Positions 32,782-40,712 are shown, counted from the stretch's first letter. The stretch is DNA of 64,000 nucleotides from JBFWRK01 sp050248955 (GCA_050248955.1 JBFWRK010000001.1:248001-312000), one strand, 5' to 3'. Numbers and translations: made by a program. The notes: a model not told the origin generated them from the letters alone.

Positions 32782-33743
32782 CGTCGTCGACGGCCTTCAC
32801 GGTGGTGCTGCGGACGCAGGGGCGCCGGCCCCGCGGGCTCGCGCAGGCCCTGGCCGCTCTCGCTGTCCAGACCGATGCGGACTTCGAGGTGCAACTGGTG
32901 GTGCACGATGCCGACGACGCAGGCCTCGTCCTCGCCCGGTCGACCGTCGATGCGTTGACGCCCGCGTTCGCCGCCAGGGTGCACGTCGTCCCGGTTTCCG
33001 GCGGCGGGCGCTCGGCACCGCTCAATGCCGGTCTCGACGCGGCGACCGGCAGCCACGTCGTCTTCCTCGATGACGACGACCTCGTCGAGCCGAACTGGGT
33101 CGGGGCGTTCCGAGCCGGGTCAGCCACGTGTCCGGGCGCGGTGGTGCGGGCGCGGTGCGCCGAGCAGCCATGGCACGGCGACCGCCTGACGGGCGATCCG
33201 ATCGAGCCCGCAGGCCCGACCGGGCAACCGTGGGCCCCGACGTTCGATCTGCTGCTGCAGATCCACCACAACGAGTCACCGATCTGTTCGTTCGCGCTCC
33301 CGCTCGAGGGCCTCCGCGCCCGAGGGCTTCGCTTCGACGCCGACCTGCCGGTCCTCGAGGACTGGGACCTGTTCATGCGCAGCGTGTTCCTGTTCGGGGT
33401 GGTCGACGTGGAGGAGTGCACGTCGACCTACCGCCGGATCTCGACCGGCACGTCGCGAGACGTCCATGCCGACGCCGTCTGGGCAGATACGATCCCCGTC
33501 GTCCGCCAACGATGGGGCGACGCCCGCCTCCCGCTGCCGCCGGGCTGGCCGACGACGCTGGCCCTCGCGTACGAGGCGGAGGTGAAGCTCCGCGAGGCGA
33601 CCGCGCACCTGCAGGCGGCAATCGGGCGGCTCGAGCACGAGAACGGCGAGTTGCACGCCAGGCTCCACGCGATCGAGTCGTCGAAGTTCTGGCGAATGAC
33701 CAGGCCGTTGCGCATCGCGACGCGGATGATCCGTGGGCGCTAG
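32778..33743 (+). CDS. GT2 family glycosyltransferase with C-terminal coiled coil
   Basis: The 321-residue protein has a GT-A fold: FTVVLRTQGRRP at residues 8-19, VVPVSGGGRSAPLNAGLDAA, the metal-binding DDDDLVEPNW at about residue 97, and LEDWDLFMR near 190. A short C-terminal coiled coil (about 270-300, LREATAHLQAAIGRLEHENG) is followed by SSKFWRMTRPLR, a tail often seen in rhamnosyl- and related transferases of surface polysaccharide loci. It would act at the cytoplasmic face. The GTG start overlaps the stop of the Wzy_C gene. The same SSKFWR-like tail style is echoed in the small coiled-coil protein at 37448, which also ends in a basic stretch. Confidence 0.83.
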   Translation: MTSSTAFTVVLRTQGRRPRGLAQALAALAVQTDADFEVQLVVHDADDAGLVLARSTVDALTPAFAARVHVVPVSGGGRSAPLNAGLDAATGSHVVFLDDDDLVEPNWVGAFRAGSATCPGAVVRARCAEQPWHGDRLTGDPIEPAGPTGQPWAPTFDLLLQIHHNESPICSFALPLEGLRARGLRFDADLPVLEDWDLFMRSVFLFGVVDVEECTSTYRRISTGTSRDVHADAVWADTIPVVRQRWGDARLPLPPGWPTTLALAYEAEVKLREATAHLQAAIGRLEHENGELHARLHAIESSKFWRMTRPLRIATRMIRGR

Positions 33744-33753
33744 ATCAGCTGCG

Positions 33754-34905
33754 ATGCGGAACCAGCGAGCCGTCCCGAGCGTCATCTTCTTCACCAGCAC
33801 CAACGCGCTGGACATCCGCACCGACAAGGAGTGCCGGGCACTCCTCGATGCCGGCTTCCGCGTCACGGTCGTCGCGCCGAGCGCTACCGACCGGCCTGCG
33901 GACGGGATCGAGCTCGTGAGCATGACGCCGGCCTCGGGTGGCCGGCTCGGTCGCATTGTCCTCGGCAACGTCCGGCTGCTCCGGCTCCTCGTCGCGATGC
34001 GCGCCGACGTGTACCACTTCCACGACCCCGAGCTGCTCCCGCTCGCCCTGTTGCTCCGAGCTGCTCGCCGGCGCGTGGTCTACGACGCGTACGAGAACGT
34101 GCGCGACGACATCCGTACCAAGCCGTATCTCGGCGCTATCTCGCGGAGGGTGCTGAGCTCGGTCGTCGGCGCGCTCGAATGGGTCGTCGTCCGCAGCGTG
34201 AACCATGTGATCGCCGCGACGCCGACCCTGGCGCTGCAGTTCCCTCCGCGGCGAACGACGACGATCCACAACTACCCGATCATCGACGAGCTCGATGCCG
34301 ACTTCACCTTCGACGACTACGTCCGCCGGTCACCGCATGGCTCGTACGTCGGCGCGATGACGCCGATGCGACAGGCGCGGGAGATGTTCGAAGCGAGCGA
34401 CAAGGTCCACGAGGAGCGTCCTGAGTTCGCCCTCGTCACGGCCGGCCCGACCTTCGGCATCGAGGACCCGGGATCGCATCCCGGCGTCGACTACCGCTCG
34501 ACCGTGCCGCGCGAGGCCGTGCCGGCCCTCATCGCTCGTGCACGCTTCGGCATCTCGCTGCTGGCCGACGAGCCACACCTCGCCAAGTCACTCCCGACGA
34601 AGGTCTACGAGTACGCGGCGGCGGGGCTGCCCGTGATCGTCTCCCGTTCGAACACCACCATCACGAGCCTGCTGCACGAGACGCGGTGCGGACTGATCGT
34701 CGACGAGACCGATCCGAGCGCGATCGCCGAGGCGATGACCTGGATCCTCGACCACCCGCGAGAGGCGTACGAGATGGGCCGCCGCGGCGCCACGGCCGTG
34801 CGCGAGCGCTACCAGTGGGCAAACGAAGCGGCTGCACTGGTCGCGCGCTATCGCGCGCTCGTGGGTTCCGGGGGACCGAACGCAGCCGAGAACGCCGCGA
34901 CGTAG
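33754..34905 (+). CDS. GT4-type glycosyltransferase (GT-B fold)
   Basis: The 383-residue protein has an N-terminal domain starting VIFFTSTNALDIRTDKE, with DVYHFHDPELLPLAL in the middle, and a C-terminal GT1_Glycos_transf domain with the signature AKSLPTKVYEYAAAGLPVIVS (the Glu that contacts the donor sugar) near residue 280. It would add one sugar to the growing repeat unit. The ATG at 33754 is chosen; a GTG at 33733 overlapping the previous gene would add 7 residues. The 3' end overlaps the convergent glycosyltransferase gene at 34848 by 58 bp. Confidence 0.82.
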   Translation: MRNQRAVPSVIFFTSTNALDIRTDKECRALLDAGFRVTVVAPSATDRPADGIELVSMTPASGGRLGRIVLGNVRLLRLLVAMRADVYHFHDPELLPLALLLRAARRRVVYDAYENVRDDIRTKPYLGAISRRVLSSVVGALEWVVVRSVNHVIAATPTLALQFPPRRTTTIHNYPIIDELDADFTFDDYVRRSPHGSYVGAMTPMRQAREMFEASDKVHEERPEFALVTAGPTFGIEDPGSHPGVDYRSTVPREAVPALIARARFGISLLADEPHLAKSLPTKVYEYAAAGLPVIVSRSNTTITSLLHETRCGLIVDETDPSAIAEAMTWILDHPREAYEMGRRGATAVRERYQWANEAAALVARYRALVGSGGPNAAENAAT

Positions 34906-36032
34906 CCCTGGGATTCATGCTCCCAGTTGAGGTGGCGGGCAGCAGCGAGAGCGGCGCGCTTGAACGCAACGATGTCCGACGCCTCGAGCTGCTCGATCGC
35001 CGACGCGATCTCTGACACTCCGTACGGCGCCGGGATGAGGACGCCGGCACCGGCTTCCTCGACGACCTCGCGCATCGACGGCATGTCGCTCACGCAGACG
35101 GCGAGCCCCGCCATCATGTACTCGAAGAGCTTGTTCGGGAGCGCGAGGCTGGCCTGCCTCCCGTTCGGCTGATGGGCGAAGATGCCGATGTCCGAGCGGG
35201 CCGCGATCGACACCATCTCGGTCAGCGGGACGGCACCCGGAATGTCGACACGCTCGCTCACCGGCACAGCGAGGCGACGGAGCGAGGCGACGTACTCGTC
35301 ACCCCCTGGCCCCTGCAGCGTGAGGCGCCAGTTGGCCGGCCACCGCGACACGCTCTCGATCACCTGCTCGATGCCGCGGCCGGGCAGCAGACCACCGAGG
35401 TAGAGCACGCTCACGATCTCGCCCACTGGCCGCAGCGGGTGCTCTTCGTACGGCGGCATGTTCCGCACCGGTGTCGGCCGAGCTGCGAGCGCGTACCGCT
35501 GTTGCAGGATGTCGCCGATCCTGCCGGTCACCGCAGTGACGAGCTGGGCCTGCGGCAAGTATCGGCGCTCGATGGCGACCACCATCGGCCGGAAGAACCG
35601 CCGCCAGACCGCCGACTCCTCGCTCTCCTCCGCCGAGAGCTCGGGCGAGTCCATCGCCAGTCCGGCGCCCGTCACCTCGCACGCCGCCACGGCGATCGGG
35701 AGCGTCCGCCACTCGCGCGCAACGTAGACATCGGCTCGCTCCGCGATGGCGGCGTCACGCACCGCGCGCCGGCGGGCGTCGGACCAGTAGGCGGCGAGCG
35801 CGGCTCGCTCGCCCAGCGCCGACGACGCCTGCCGTGCCGTGGCCAGCAGTCGGTCCCCGCCACTCAGCCGCGGCAGGTCGAGCTCCACCACCCGCCATGC
35901 CGGCTCGGGTGAACGTCCGCCAGTGCTACCGATCGCCACCACCTCGTAGCCGGCCGTGTGCAACGCGTCGCCCTGACGGCGAATCCGCGGCTGGTCGTGG
36001 ATCGGCTCCACGGAGAGGAAACAGACCTTCAC
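34848..36032 (-). CDS. GT4-type glycosyltransferase (GT-B fold)
   Basis: The 394-residue protein begins VCFLSVEPIHDQPRIRRQGD, a start common in GT4 enzymes of polysaccharide loci, has DVYVAREW and a conserved YLGGLLPGRGIEQVIES near residue 212, and the donor-binding region QASLALPNKLFEYMMAGLAV (about 290-309). Like the convergent gene at 33754 it probably adds a sugar at the cytoplasmic side. The GTG at 36032 has GAAGGGA 5-6 nt before it. It lies 56 bp after the wbpG gene in the same direction, so both may be in one transcript, and it may use the amidino-sugar; that is inference. Confidence 0.82.
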   Translation of the reverse strand: MKVCFLSVEPIHDQPRIRRQGDALHTAGYEVVAIGSTGGRSPEPAWRVVELDLPRLSGGDRLLATARQASSALGERAALAAYWSDARRRAVRDAAIAERADVYVAREWRTLPIAVAACEVTGAGLAMDSPELSAEESEESAVWRRFFRPMVVAIERRYLPQAQLVTAVTGRIGDILQQRYALAARPTPVRNMPPYEEHPLRPVGEIVSVLYLGGLLPGRGIEQVIESVSRWPANWRLTLQGPGGDEYVASLRRLAVPVSERVDIPGAVPLTEMVSIAARSDIGIFAHQPNGRQASLALPNKLFEYMMAGLAVCVSDMPSMREVVEEAGAGVLIPAPYGVSEIASAIEQLEASDIVAFKRAALAAARHLNWEHESQGYVAAFSAAFGPPEPTSAR

Positions 36033-36088
36033 GGCGATCCCTTCAGTGGTGACCGGTCGGTGCGGAGATCGTGCGGTGGCTCGGCTCG

Positions 36089-37252
36089 TCAGCCATAGCG
36101 GCTGAGCTTCTTGCGGGTGACCTTCTCCGCGACGGACTGGACCGCCTTCAGCATGCGGTAGGGGCGCTCCTGGTTCGGCAGGTCCTCGAACCGGTGCACG
36201 GGTACCTCGAGGAGCGCCTCGAACTCGGCGCGGCTCAGACGCAGCCGCTTCGCGACGAAGTCGATGTCGCGATCGAGCTCAGCCGGTTCGTACAGCGGCT
36301 CCTCGAGCTTCGTGAGCGCTTCGTCCCGCGTCATCTGGCCGCTGACGATGAGGCTCGAGAAGTGCGGCAGGCGGTTGTCGTATCCGAATCGCTTCGGCAG
36401 GTAGTAGTCCTGGTGGAAGCGAGTGAACAGCGATTCGCCGTGCTTGCGGGCGTACGCCTTGTAGCCGATCACCCGTTCGAGCTCGGCAACGGCGTCGCTC
36501 TTCACGTACGGCATGTAGTTCAGCGGACGGACGACCTGCATCCGCCTGAGGTACGGGTACTCGATGTAGTACTGGAAGAAGCTCACCGTGCGGTAGTCGG
36601 TGAGCTTGCGCGTGCCGAACCGCCTCTGGATCGCCTTCAGACTGCGGGCATCCGTCGACGAGCCGTGCCATGCGACGGGGAAGACTCCCTCTGTTGCGAC
36701 GTTGGCGCCGTTGAGCACCCACTTCAGCCTGTGCTTCACAGCGTGGTGGTAGAGCGTCGCGAAGAACACGTGGTCCTGGGGGACGTCCTGGTTGGAGATC
36801 CCCGACTTGAGGTACGAGAGCTGCAACTCGCGCATGTCCTCCCAGTTGACGACGTGCGTGAACAGGTCCATGCCGCAGTGCTCGATGAGCCGTTCGATGT
36901 TGTGGGCCGCGGTCTCGCTGTTCCAGCCGGCATCGACGTGAACGGCGAGGATGCGCAGGCCGCGATCGGCCATCTTCAACGCGAGGTACGACGAATCGAC
37001 GCCGCCGCTGACACCGAGGATGCAGTCGTACTCCTTGTGCTTGCCATCGGCTTTCATCCGTTCGACGATGGCGTCGAGCTGCTTCGCTCCGTCCTCGTTC
37101 GGGAACCACGAGCGGTTCGCGAGCTCCACGAACCGGTGGCAGTGGTCGCACACGCCCTCGGCGTCGAACACGATGTTCGGGTCCGACGTGTCCATCACGC
37201 AGCGCGTGCACCTCTGGTACGCCTGTGAGGGCGCCGGCGAATTCGATGTCAC
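36089..37252 (-). CDS. wbpG: N-acetyl sugar amidotransferase, stand-alone WbpG type
   Basis: The 387-residue protein has two CxxC pairs that likely bind zinc (Cys15, Cys18 and Cys35, Cys38), the ATP-pyrophosphatase loop SGGVDS at residues 82-87 and the conserved DAGWNSETAAHNI segment. These are the marks of WbpG, which turns a 3-acetamido sugar (UDP-2,3-diacetamido-mannuronic acid in Pseudomonas) into the 3-acetamidino form with ammonia from HisH and HisF. Such HisH/HisF proteins are encoded 12 kb away at 22831-24236 and the donor pathway at 17252-21222. The GTG at 37252 has AAGGATG about 6 nt before it. Compare the fusion at 9104-11065, which carries its own glutaminase domain. Confidence 0.9.
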   Translation of the reverse strand: MTSNSPAPSQAYQRCTRCVMDTSDPNIVFDAEGVCDHCHRFVELANRSWFPNEDGAKQLDAIVERMKADGKHKEYDCILGVSGGVDSSYLALKMADRGLRILAVHVDAGWNSETAAHNIERLIEHCGMDLFTHVVNWEDMRELQLSYLKSGISNQDVPQDHVFFATLYHHAVKHRLKWVLNGANVATEGVFPVAWHGSSTDARSLKAIQRRFGTRKLTDYRTVSFFQYYIEYPYLRRMQVVRPLNYMPYVKSDAVAELERVIGYKAYARKHGESLFTRFHQDYYLPKRFGYDNRLPHFSSLIVSGQMTRDEALTKLEEPLYEPAELDRDIDFVAKRLRLSRAEFEALLEVPVHRFEDLPNQERPYRMLKAVQSVAEKVTRKKLSRYG

Positions 37253-37434
37253 TTGTCATCCTTCTGAACCTGTGGCCCGACGACCTGGCACGCTGCAACA
37301 GAACGGCGCGGCCGCACCGGCAGCTCGCCGCACGGCTCGGCCATGATAACGACGAGGGCTCGATCGACCGCGAGTGCGCCCGGTGCAGGTGCGGGCCGTG
37401 AACGGTGTCCTCGCGGTCGCTGCGCGGTGACCCG

Positions 37435-37440
37435 TAGAAT
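37435..37440 (+). promoter_or_regulatory. Candidate -10 box TAGAAT of a leaderless promoter
   Basis: TAGAAT ends 7 nt before the ATG at 37448, with no ribosome binding site between. No clear -35 box is visible. The rest of the 195-bp gap after wbpG (37253-37447) shows no gene. Confidence 0.5.
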
Positions 37441-37447
37441 CGCTCCG

Positions 37448-37777
37448 ATGTCGACGCCTGCCCAGGAATCCTCCCGACCCCGCTCGCCCGACGAGCAGAT
37501 CGAGGCGCTGCGAGCCGAGGTCGAGCGGTTACGGGCACTCGTCGGCCCGACCGAGGAGAGCTACATGAAGCTCCGCCTCGATCTGTGGGGCGCCCGTGAC
37601 CTCGCCCAGGGCGCCGAGGCCGAGGCCGGTCAGCTGCGCGGGCGTGTTCGGGCACTCGAAGCCGAGCTCGTCCGGGCGATGCAGGACAAGCGCAACTTCC
37701 ACAAGCTCTTCTACGGCCACCTCCGCCAGTACTCCGGCGCGATCCGGCGCAAGCTGCGCAACCGCCTGCCGATCTGA
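37448..37777 (+). CDS. Small coiled-coil protein of unknown function
   Basis: The 109-residue protein has a polar start, then heptad-type sequence over about residues 17-85 (IEALRAEVERLRALV and AGQLRGRVRALEAELVRAM), and a basic C terminus (IRRKLRNRL). It has no signal peptide or membrane helix. I recognise no family; similar coiled-coil tails occur in glycosyltransferases of this locus, such as the one at 32778, so it could be a scaffold or a detached domain. The ATG lies 7 nt after a TAGAAT box, suggesting a leaderless mRNA. It is followed after 59 bp by the ATPase gene and preceded by the divergent wbpG. Confidence 0.7.
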   Translation: MSTPAQESSRPRSPDEQIEALRAEVERLRALVGPTEESYMKLRLDLWGARDLAQGAEAEAGQLRGRVRALEAELVRAMQDKRNFHKLFYGHLRQYSGAIRRKLRNRLPI

Positions 37778-37786
37778 GCCCGCCGC

Positions 37787-37800
37787 TCACCGGCCGGTGA
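37787..37800. repeat. Perfect 14-bp palindrome TCACCGGCCGGTGA
   Basis: TCACCGG is directly followed by its reverse complement CCGGTGA, between the coiled-coil gene stop (37777) and the promoter of the ATPase gene. It could be an operator or a short terminator stem; nothing in the sequence decides. Confidence 0.4.
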
Positions 37801-37812
37801 TAGCGAACTCGA

Positions 37813-37830
37813 CTTAGACTAAGTAGACTT
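37813..37830 (+). promoter_or_regulatory. AT-rich promoter with two overlapping TAGACT boxes and inverted repeats
   Basis: TAGACT occurs twice with a 9-bp period (37815-37820 and 37824-37829). The second ends 7 nt before the GTG at 37837. CTTAG-A-CTAAG (37813-37823) is a perfect inverted repeat and AAGT-AG-ACTT (37821-37830) a second one, so a repressor could bind directly over the -10 boxes. The stretch is much richer in A and T than its surroundings. Confidence 0.5.
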
Positions 37831-37836
37831 CGGTAT

Positions 37837-39348
37837 GTGACCAAGCCTGACGGCGTCTTCGATCGGGACCGCGAGTGGGCCGCGCTCGAACGGCTCCAGG
37901 AGCCCACGCCGGGTCGCCTGCAGTTCGGCGTCGTGTGGGGCCGCCGGCGCTACGGCAAGTCGTTCCTGCTGCGCCACCTCGCCCGGGAGCACGGCGGCTT
38001 CTACCACCAGGCGCTCGAGCTCGACCGCCAACCGGCGCTCGACCGCTACGCGGCATCCCTCTCCGGGCACCTGTCGCTCCCGGCGTCGTTGCAGTTCCAC
38101 ACCTGGGAAGCGGCCATCCGCGCCACGGTGTCGTCGCCCGGCGCGCCGCTCGTGGTGCTGGACGAGTTCCCCTACCTGCTCCGCTCGGCACCGGAGCTGG
38201 CGTCGGTGCTCCAGCTCGCGGTCGACGATGCGGCGAGCGGCGGCCCCGGTGGACGGATCGTCGTGTGCGGGTCGTCGTTGTCCGTGATGGCGGGCCTGCT
38301 CTCGGGCGCCGCTCCGCTGCGTGGCCGGGCAGTGCTCGACCTCGTCCTCGACGCGTTCGACTACCGGACCGCGGCTCGGTACTGGGGGCTCGACGGCGAC
38401 GCCCGTGCGGCCTTTGCCGTCGACGCCGTGCTCGGCGGCGCGCCCGGCTACCGCGACCTGATGCGTGGCGCCGTTCCCGTGCTCCGTGAGCCGAGCGGTG
38501 GTGCGGCTGGAGCCTTCAGGCCGGCAGCGGACGAGGGGTTCCGGGAGTGGCTCGGGACCGGGCCGCTCGACCCGGCGCACGCGCTCTTCAGCGAGGACGA
38601 CTTCCTGCTCCGTGAGGAGGCCCGCATCACGGACCGGAGCCAGTACCTCTCCGTGCTGAGCGCGATCGCCGGGGGTGCAGCGACGTCCGGCGCGATCGCC
38701 TCGCGCGTGGGTCGGGATGCTCGCAGCCTGCACCACTCGCTCGGCGTGCTGGAGCAAGCAGGGTTCGTCGAGCGCGCCGACGATCTCCTGCAGGACCGCC
38801 GGCCGATCTACCGGTTGCGCGACCCGATCGTGCGCTTCAGCCGGCTGGTGACGAAGCCGGAGGGCGACCGGCTGGAGCGCGGCGACTGGGCTGCGGTCCT
38901 CGCCGATCGAGCTCACGCCCTCGATGCCGGTGTCTTCGGTCCGCACTTCGAGCACCTCGCCCGGGAGTTCGTCGCCCGTTTCGCGTCGGCGACGACGATC
39001 GGTGGGACGGCCGGTGCCGTCGGCTCGGCAGTGGTGCCCGACGCGAACGCCCGCCGCAGCCATGAGATCGACGTCGTGGCGATCGATTCGACGTCGAATC
39101 GCCGGCCGAACGTGGCCGCGATCGGGGAGGCGAAGTTCACCGCCGCGCCCCGCACCGTCGGCGACCTGCTCCGCCTCGAGCGGGCCCGTGAGCTCGTCGT
39201 CGCGACCCGTGGCGAGCGATTCGACGCATCCTCGATCCGGCTCCTGCTCTTCTCGGCGAACGGCTTCGACGCCGAGCTCACCGCCGCTGCGCAGGCTCGG
39301 TCCGATCTCGAGCTGATCGATCTGGAGCGGCTGTACGGCGGCGAGTGA
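37837..39348 (+). CDS. ATPase with C-terminal DUF234 / PD-(D/E)XK-like domain
   Basis: The 503-residue protein belongs to the archaeal-type ATPase/DUF234 group. Walker A is GRRRYGKS (residues 35-42), Walker B LVVLDEF with Asp109 and Glu110, then a sensor-like VVCGSSLSVM. A winged-helix-like part lies around residues 265-325 (ATSGAIASRVGRDARSLHHSLGVLEQAGFVERAD). The C-terminal domain has EIDVVAID (Asp412) and GEAKF (Glu431, Lys433), matching the D-(E/x)xK pattern of PD-(D/E)XK nucleases. The role of the family is not established; links to mobile or defence functions have been suggested for related ATPases. It stands alone upstream of an AbrB-PIN module. The GTG at 37837 fits a leaderless transcript. 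Confidence 0.82.
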   Translation: MTKPDGVFDRDREWAALERLQEPTPGRLQFGVVWGRRRYGKSFLLRHLAREHGGFYHQALELDRQPALDRYAASLSGHLSLPASLQFHTWEAAIRATVSSPGAPLVVLDEFPYLLRSAPELASVLQLAVDDAASGGPGGRIVVCGSSLSVMAGLLSGAAPLRGRAVLDLVLDAFDYRTAARYWGLDGDARAAFAVDAVLGGAPGYRDLMRGAVPVLREPSGGAAGAFRPAADEGFREWLGTGPLDPAHALFSEDDFLLREEARITDRSQYLSVLSAIAGGAATSGAIASRVGRDARSLHHSLGVLEQAGFVERADDLLQDRRPIYRLRDPIVRFSRLVTKPEGDRLERGDWAAVLADRAHALDAGVFGPHFEHLAREFVARFASATTIGGTAGAVGSAVVPDANARRSHEIDVVAIDSTSNRRPNVAAIGEAKFTAAPRTVGDLLRLERARELVVATRGERFDASSIRLLLFSANGFDAELTAAAQARSDLELIDLERLYGGE

Positions 39349-39365
39349 GGGGTAGTTGTAGGAAC

Positions 39366-39380
39366 GGTAGGATTCCTACC
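39366..39380 (+). promoter_or_regulatory. Operator-like palindrome containing the -10 box of the AbrB-PIN module
   Basis: GGTAGGA-T-TCCTACC is a perfect inverted repeat ending at the base before the ATG at 39381. TAGGAT inside it (39368-39373) fits the -10 pattern and ends 7 nt before the ATG. Antitoxins of this family commonly repress their own promoter, so this is a likely autoregulatory site. Confidence 0.6.
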
Positions 39381-39608
39381 ATGAAGGTCACCGAGAAGGG
39401 GCAGGTCACGATCCCGAAAGACATCCGTGACGCACTCGGGATCGGCGAAGGGACCGAGGTCGAGTTCGAGCGCGCCGGCGACGAGATCGTCCTGCGCAAG
39501 GTCGTCGATGGGCCGACCCGAGGCGATCGCATCGCCGGTCGGCTCCGGGGACGAGGCGACGTCAGCATGACGACCGACGAGATCATGGCCTTGACCCGGG
39601 GGACGTGA
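39381..39608 (+). CDS. AbrB/SpoVT-type antitoxin
   Basis: The 75-residue protein starts with KVTEKGQVTIPKDIRDALGI, the swapped-hairpin AbrB DNA-binding motif, with GTEVEFERAGDEIVLRK completing the barrel by residue 41. The remaining 34 residues (GDRIAGRLRGRGDVSMTTDEI) are polar and would wrap the toxin. It would neutralise the PIN nuclease encoded next and repress the shared promoter. A perfect palindrome with an internal -10 box abuts its ATG. The stop codon overlaps the GTG of the toxin gene (GTGA), so the two are translated together. Confidence 0.9.
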   Translation: MKVTEKGQVTIPKDIRDALGIGEGTEVEFERAGDEIVLRKVVDGPTRGDRIAGRLRGRGDVSMTTDEIMALTRGT

Positions 39609-40024
39609 CGGTGCCGCACGGAACGCTCGTCGACACCAACGTCCTGCTGGATGTCCTCACGGAGGATCCGGCGTGGCTGAACTGGTCGATCGACGCCCTT
39701 GCCGCAGCGGCCGAGGCAGGGCCCTTGTTCATCAACCCGATCGTCTACGCCGAAGTCTCCGTGCGGTTCACGAGCATCGAAGACCTCGACGACGCGCTTC
39801 CGTCGCAGGACTTCCGGCGCTCGCCGTTGCCATGGGAGGCGGCGTTCTTGGCCGGTAAAGCCTTCCTCGAGCACCGCCGCAAGGCGCGAGTCAGATCGTC
39901 GACCTTGCCGGACTTCTTCATCGGCGCGCATGCCGCGGTGGGCGACCTCGTCCTCCTCACGCGGGATGCCGCTCGATACCGGACCTACTTCCCGACGGTG
40001 CGGCTCATCGCGCCCCGGACCTGA
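39605..40024 (+). CDS. vapC: PIN-domain ribonuclease toxin (VapC-like)
   Basis: The 139-residue protein has the PIN fold with acidic residues in LVDTNVLLDVLTED (Asp10), NPIVYAEVS (Glu in the middle), LPDFFIGAHA and TRDAARY, the four places expected for the metal site. VapC toxins cut tRNA or rRNA. The GTG at 39605 overlaps the antitoxin stop; a second GTG at 39611 is possible. The pairing with an AbrB-type rather than a ribbon-helix-helix antitoxin is common. It ends 18 bp from the stop of the convergent second PIN gene. Confidence 0.9.
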   Translation: MTVPHGTLVDTNVLLDVLTEDPAWLNWSIDALAAAAEAGPLFINPIVYAEVSVRFTSIEDLDDALPSQDFRRSPLPWEAAFLAGKAFLEHRRKARVRSSTLPDFFIGAHAAVGDLVLLTRDAARYRTYFPTVRLIAPRT

Positions 40025-40042
40025 GTCTGCGGCGGACGACGG

Positions 40043-40444
40043 TCAGGTCCCCGTCGTGGCCAGCTCGACCACGGCATCATGACCATGCGAGCGGGCGAGC
40101 TGCGCGTCGCAGGTCAGCAGCGGGGCCGTCAGGCCCTCGGCGAGGGCGACGTGGGCGGCGTCGTAGGCCGTGAGCACGTCGCGCAGGCCGAACATCCGAT
40201 CGAGCAGTGGGGCGTGCTCGTACGTCTCGATGCCCAGCGCGCCGAGCTCGGCAACTGCTCGTTCGGCATCGGCTGCCGTGATCTCGCCGCGAGCGGTCAG
40301 ACGGCGGAGGACACTGACGACCTCGATGCCGAGGAGATCCGGGCTGTGCAGCGAGTGGTCGGTCCCGATGCGTTCGACGGTTCGCCGGCCTGTCGGTGTC
40401 GACAGCAACAGCTCGACGATCGCCGAAGCATCAACCACCAGCAC
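40043..40444 (-). CDS. vapC: PIN-domain ribonuclease toxin (VapC-like)
   Basis: The 133-residue protein shows the PIN pattern: VVDASAIVELLL (Asp4), DLLGIEVVSVLRRL, LTAYDAAHVALAE and TCDAQLAR. It has the shorter VapC form that normally pairs with a FitA/VapB ribbon-helix-helix antitoxin. The GTG at 40444 overlaps the antitoxin frame by 14 bp. It is convergent with the first PIN gene. If the antitoxin upstream is damaged, as its sequence suggests, expression of an active toxin would need another control. Confidence 0.88.
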   Translation of the reverse strand: MLVVDASAIVELLLSTPTGRRTVERIGTDHSLHSPDLLGIEVVSVLRRLTARGEITAADAERAVAELGALGIETYEHAPLLDRMFGLRDVLTAYDAAHVALAEGLTAPLLTCDAQLARSHGHDAVVELATTGT

Positions 40445-40712
40445 GTGCGTCGCGCTCCTCGCGAAGGATCGCCGACGGGGACGTCGTCAGATGCCGCTCC
40501 GGTCGGCTGGCCAGGGCCTCGATGAGCTCTTGTCGCGTCGGTCGCTCGAGCGATCGCGTCAGCTCGGCGAGCGCATAGTCCGAGAGCGACATGCCGGCCA
40601 GCGCAGCGCGCGACTTGAGTTGTGTAGACGGATTCCTGATCCTCTCCGGACACCAGGTGTCCGGGGGTGAGCAGAGATCGGGATGAGCCGTTCTCCGATC
40701 CTCTCCGGACAC
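40431..40712 (-). pseudogene. vapB: FitA/VapB-type antitoxin, 5' end merged with a repeat
   Basis: The conserved part reads LKSRAALAGMSLSDYALAEL followed by ERPTRQELIEAL, the normal sequence of ribbon-helix-helix antitoxins. Family members begin with a short beta strand (IQIRN-type) shortly after the initiator Met. Here only IRN remains and the codons before it belong to the 53-bp repeat ending at 40638. No ATG, GTG or TTG lies in frame at the expected place; the nearest is a GTG at 40712 inside the second repeat copy, which would add 24 foreign residues (HPDLCSPPDTWCPER and so on). The gene is thus either a repeat-antitoxin fusion with a new start or a broken antitoxin. The overlap with the toxin start is kept. 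Confidence 0.65.
40638..40690. repeat. 53-bp palindrome-bearing repeat, copy 1
   Basis: Copy 1 of a perfect 53-bp direct repeat. Its core CCGGACACC-A-GGTGTCCGG is a 9-bp inverted repeat around one base. It ends exactly where recognisable antitoxin sequence begins. Confidence 0.9.

Noticed and set aside
36279..37907. Open frame of 542 codons on the minus strand
   Set aside because: It is another frame of wbpG and crosses the start of the coiled-coil and ATPase genes; an ATG at 37259 with a good spacing belongs to this frame but the conserved WbpG protein is read from the GTG at 37252.
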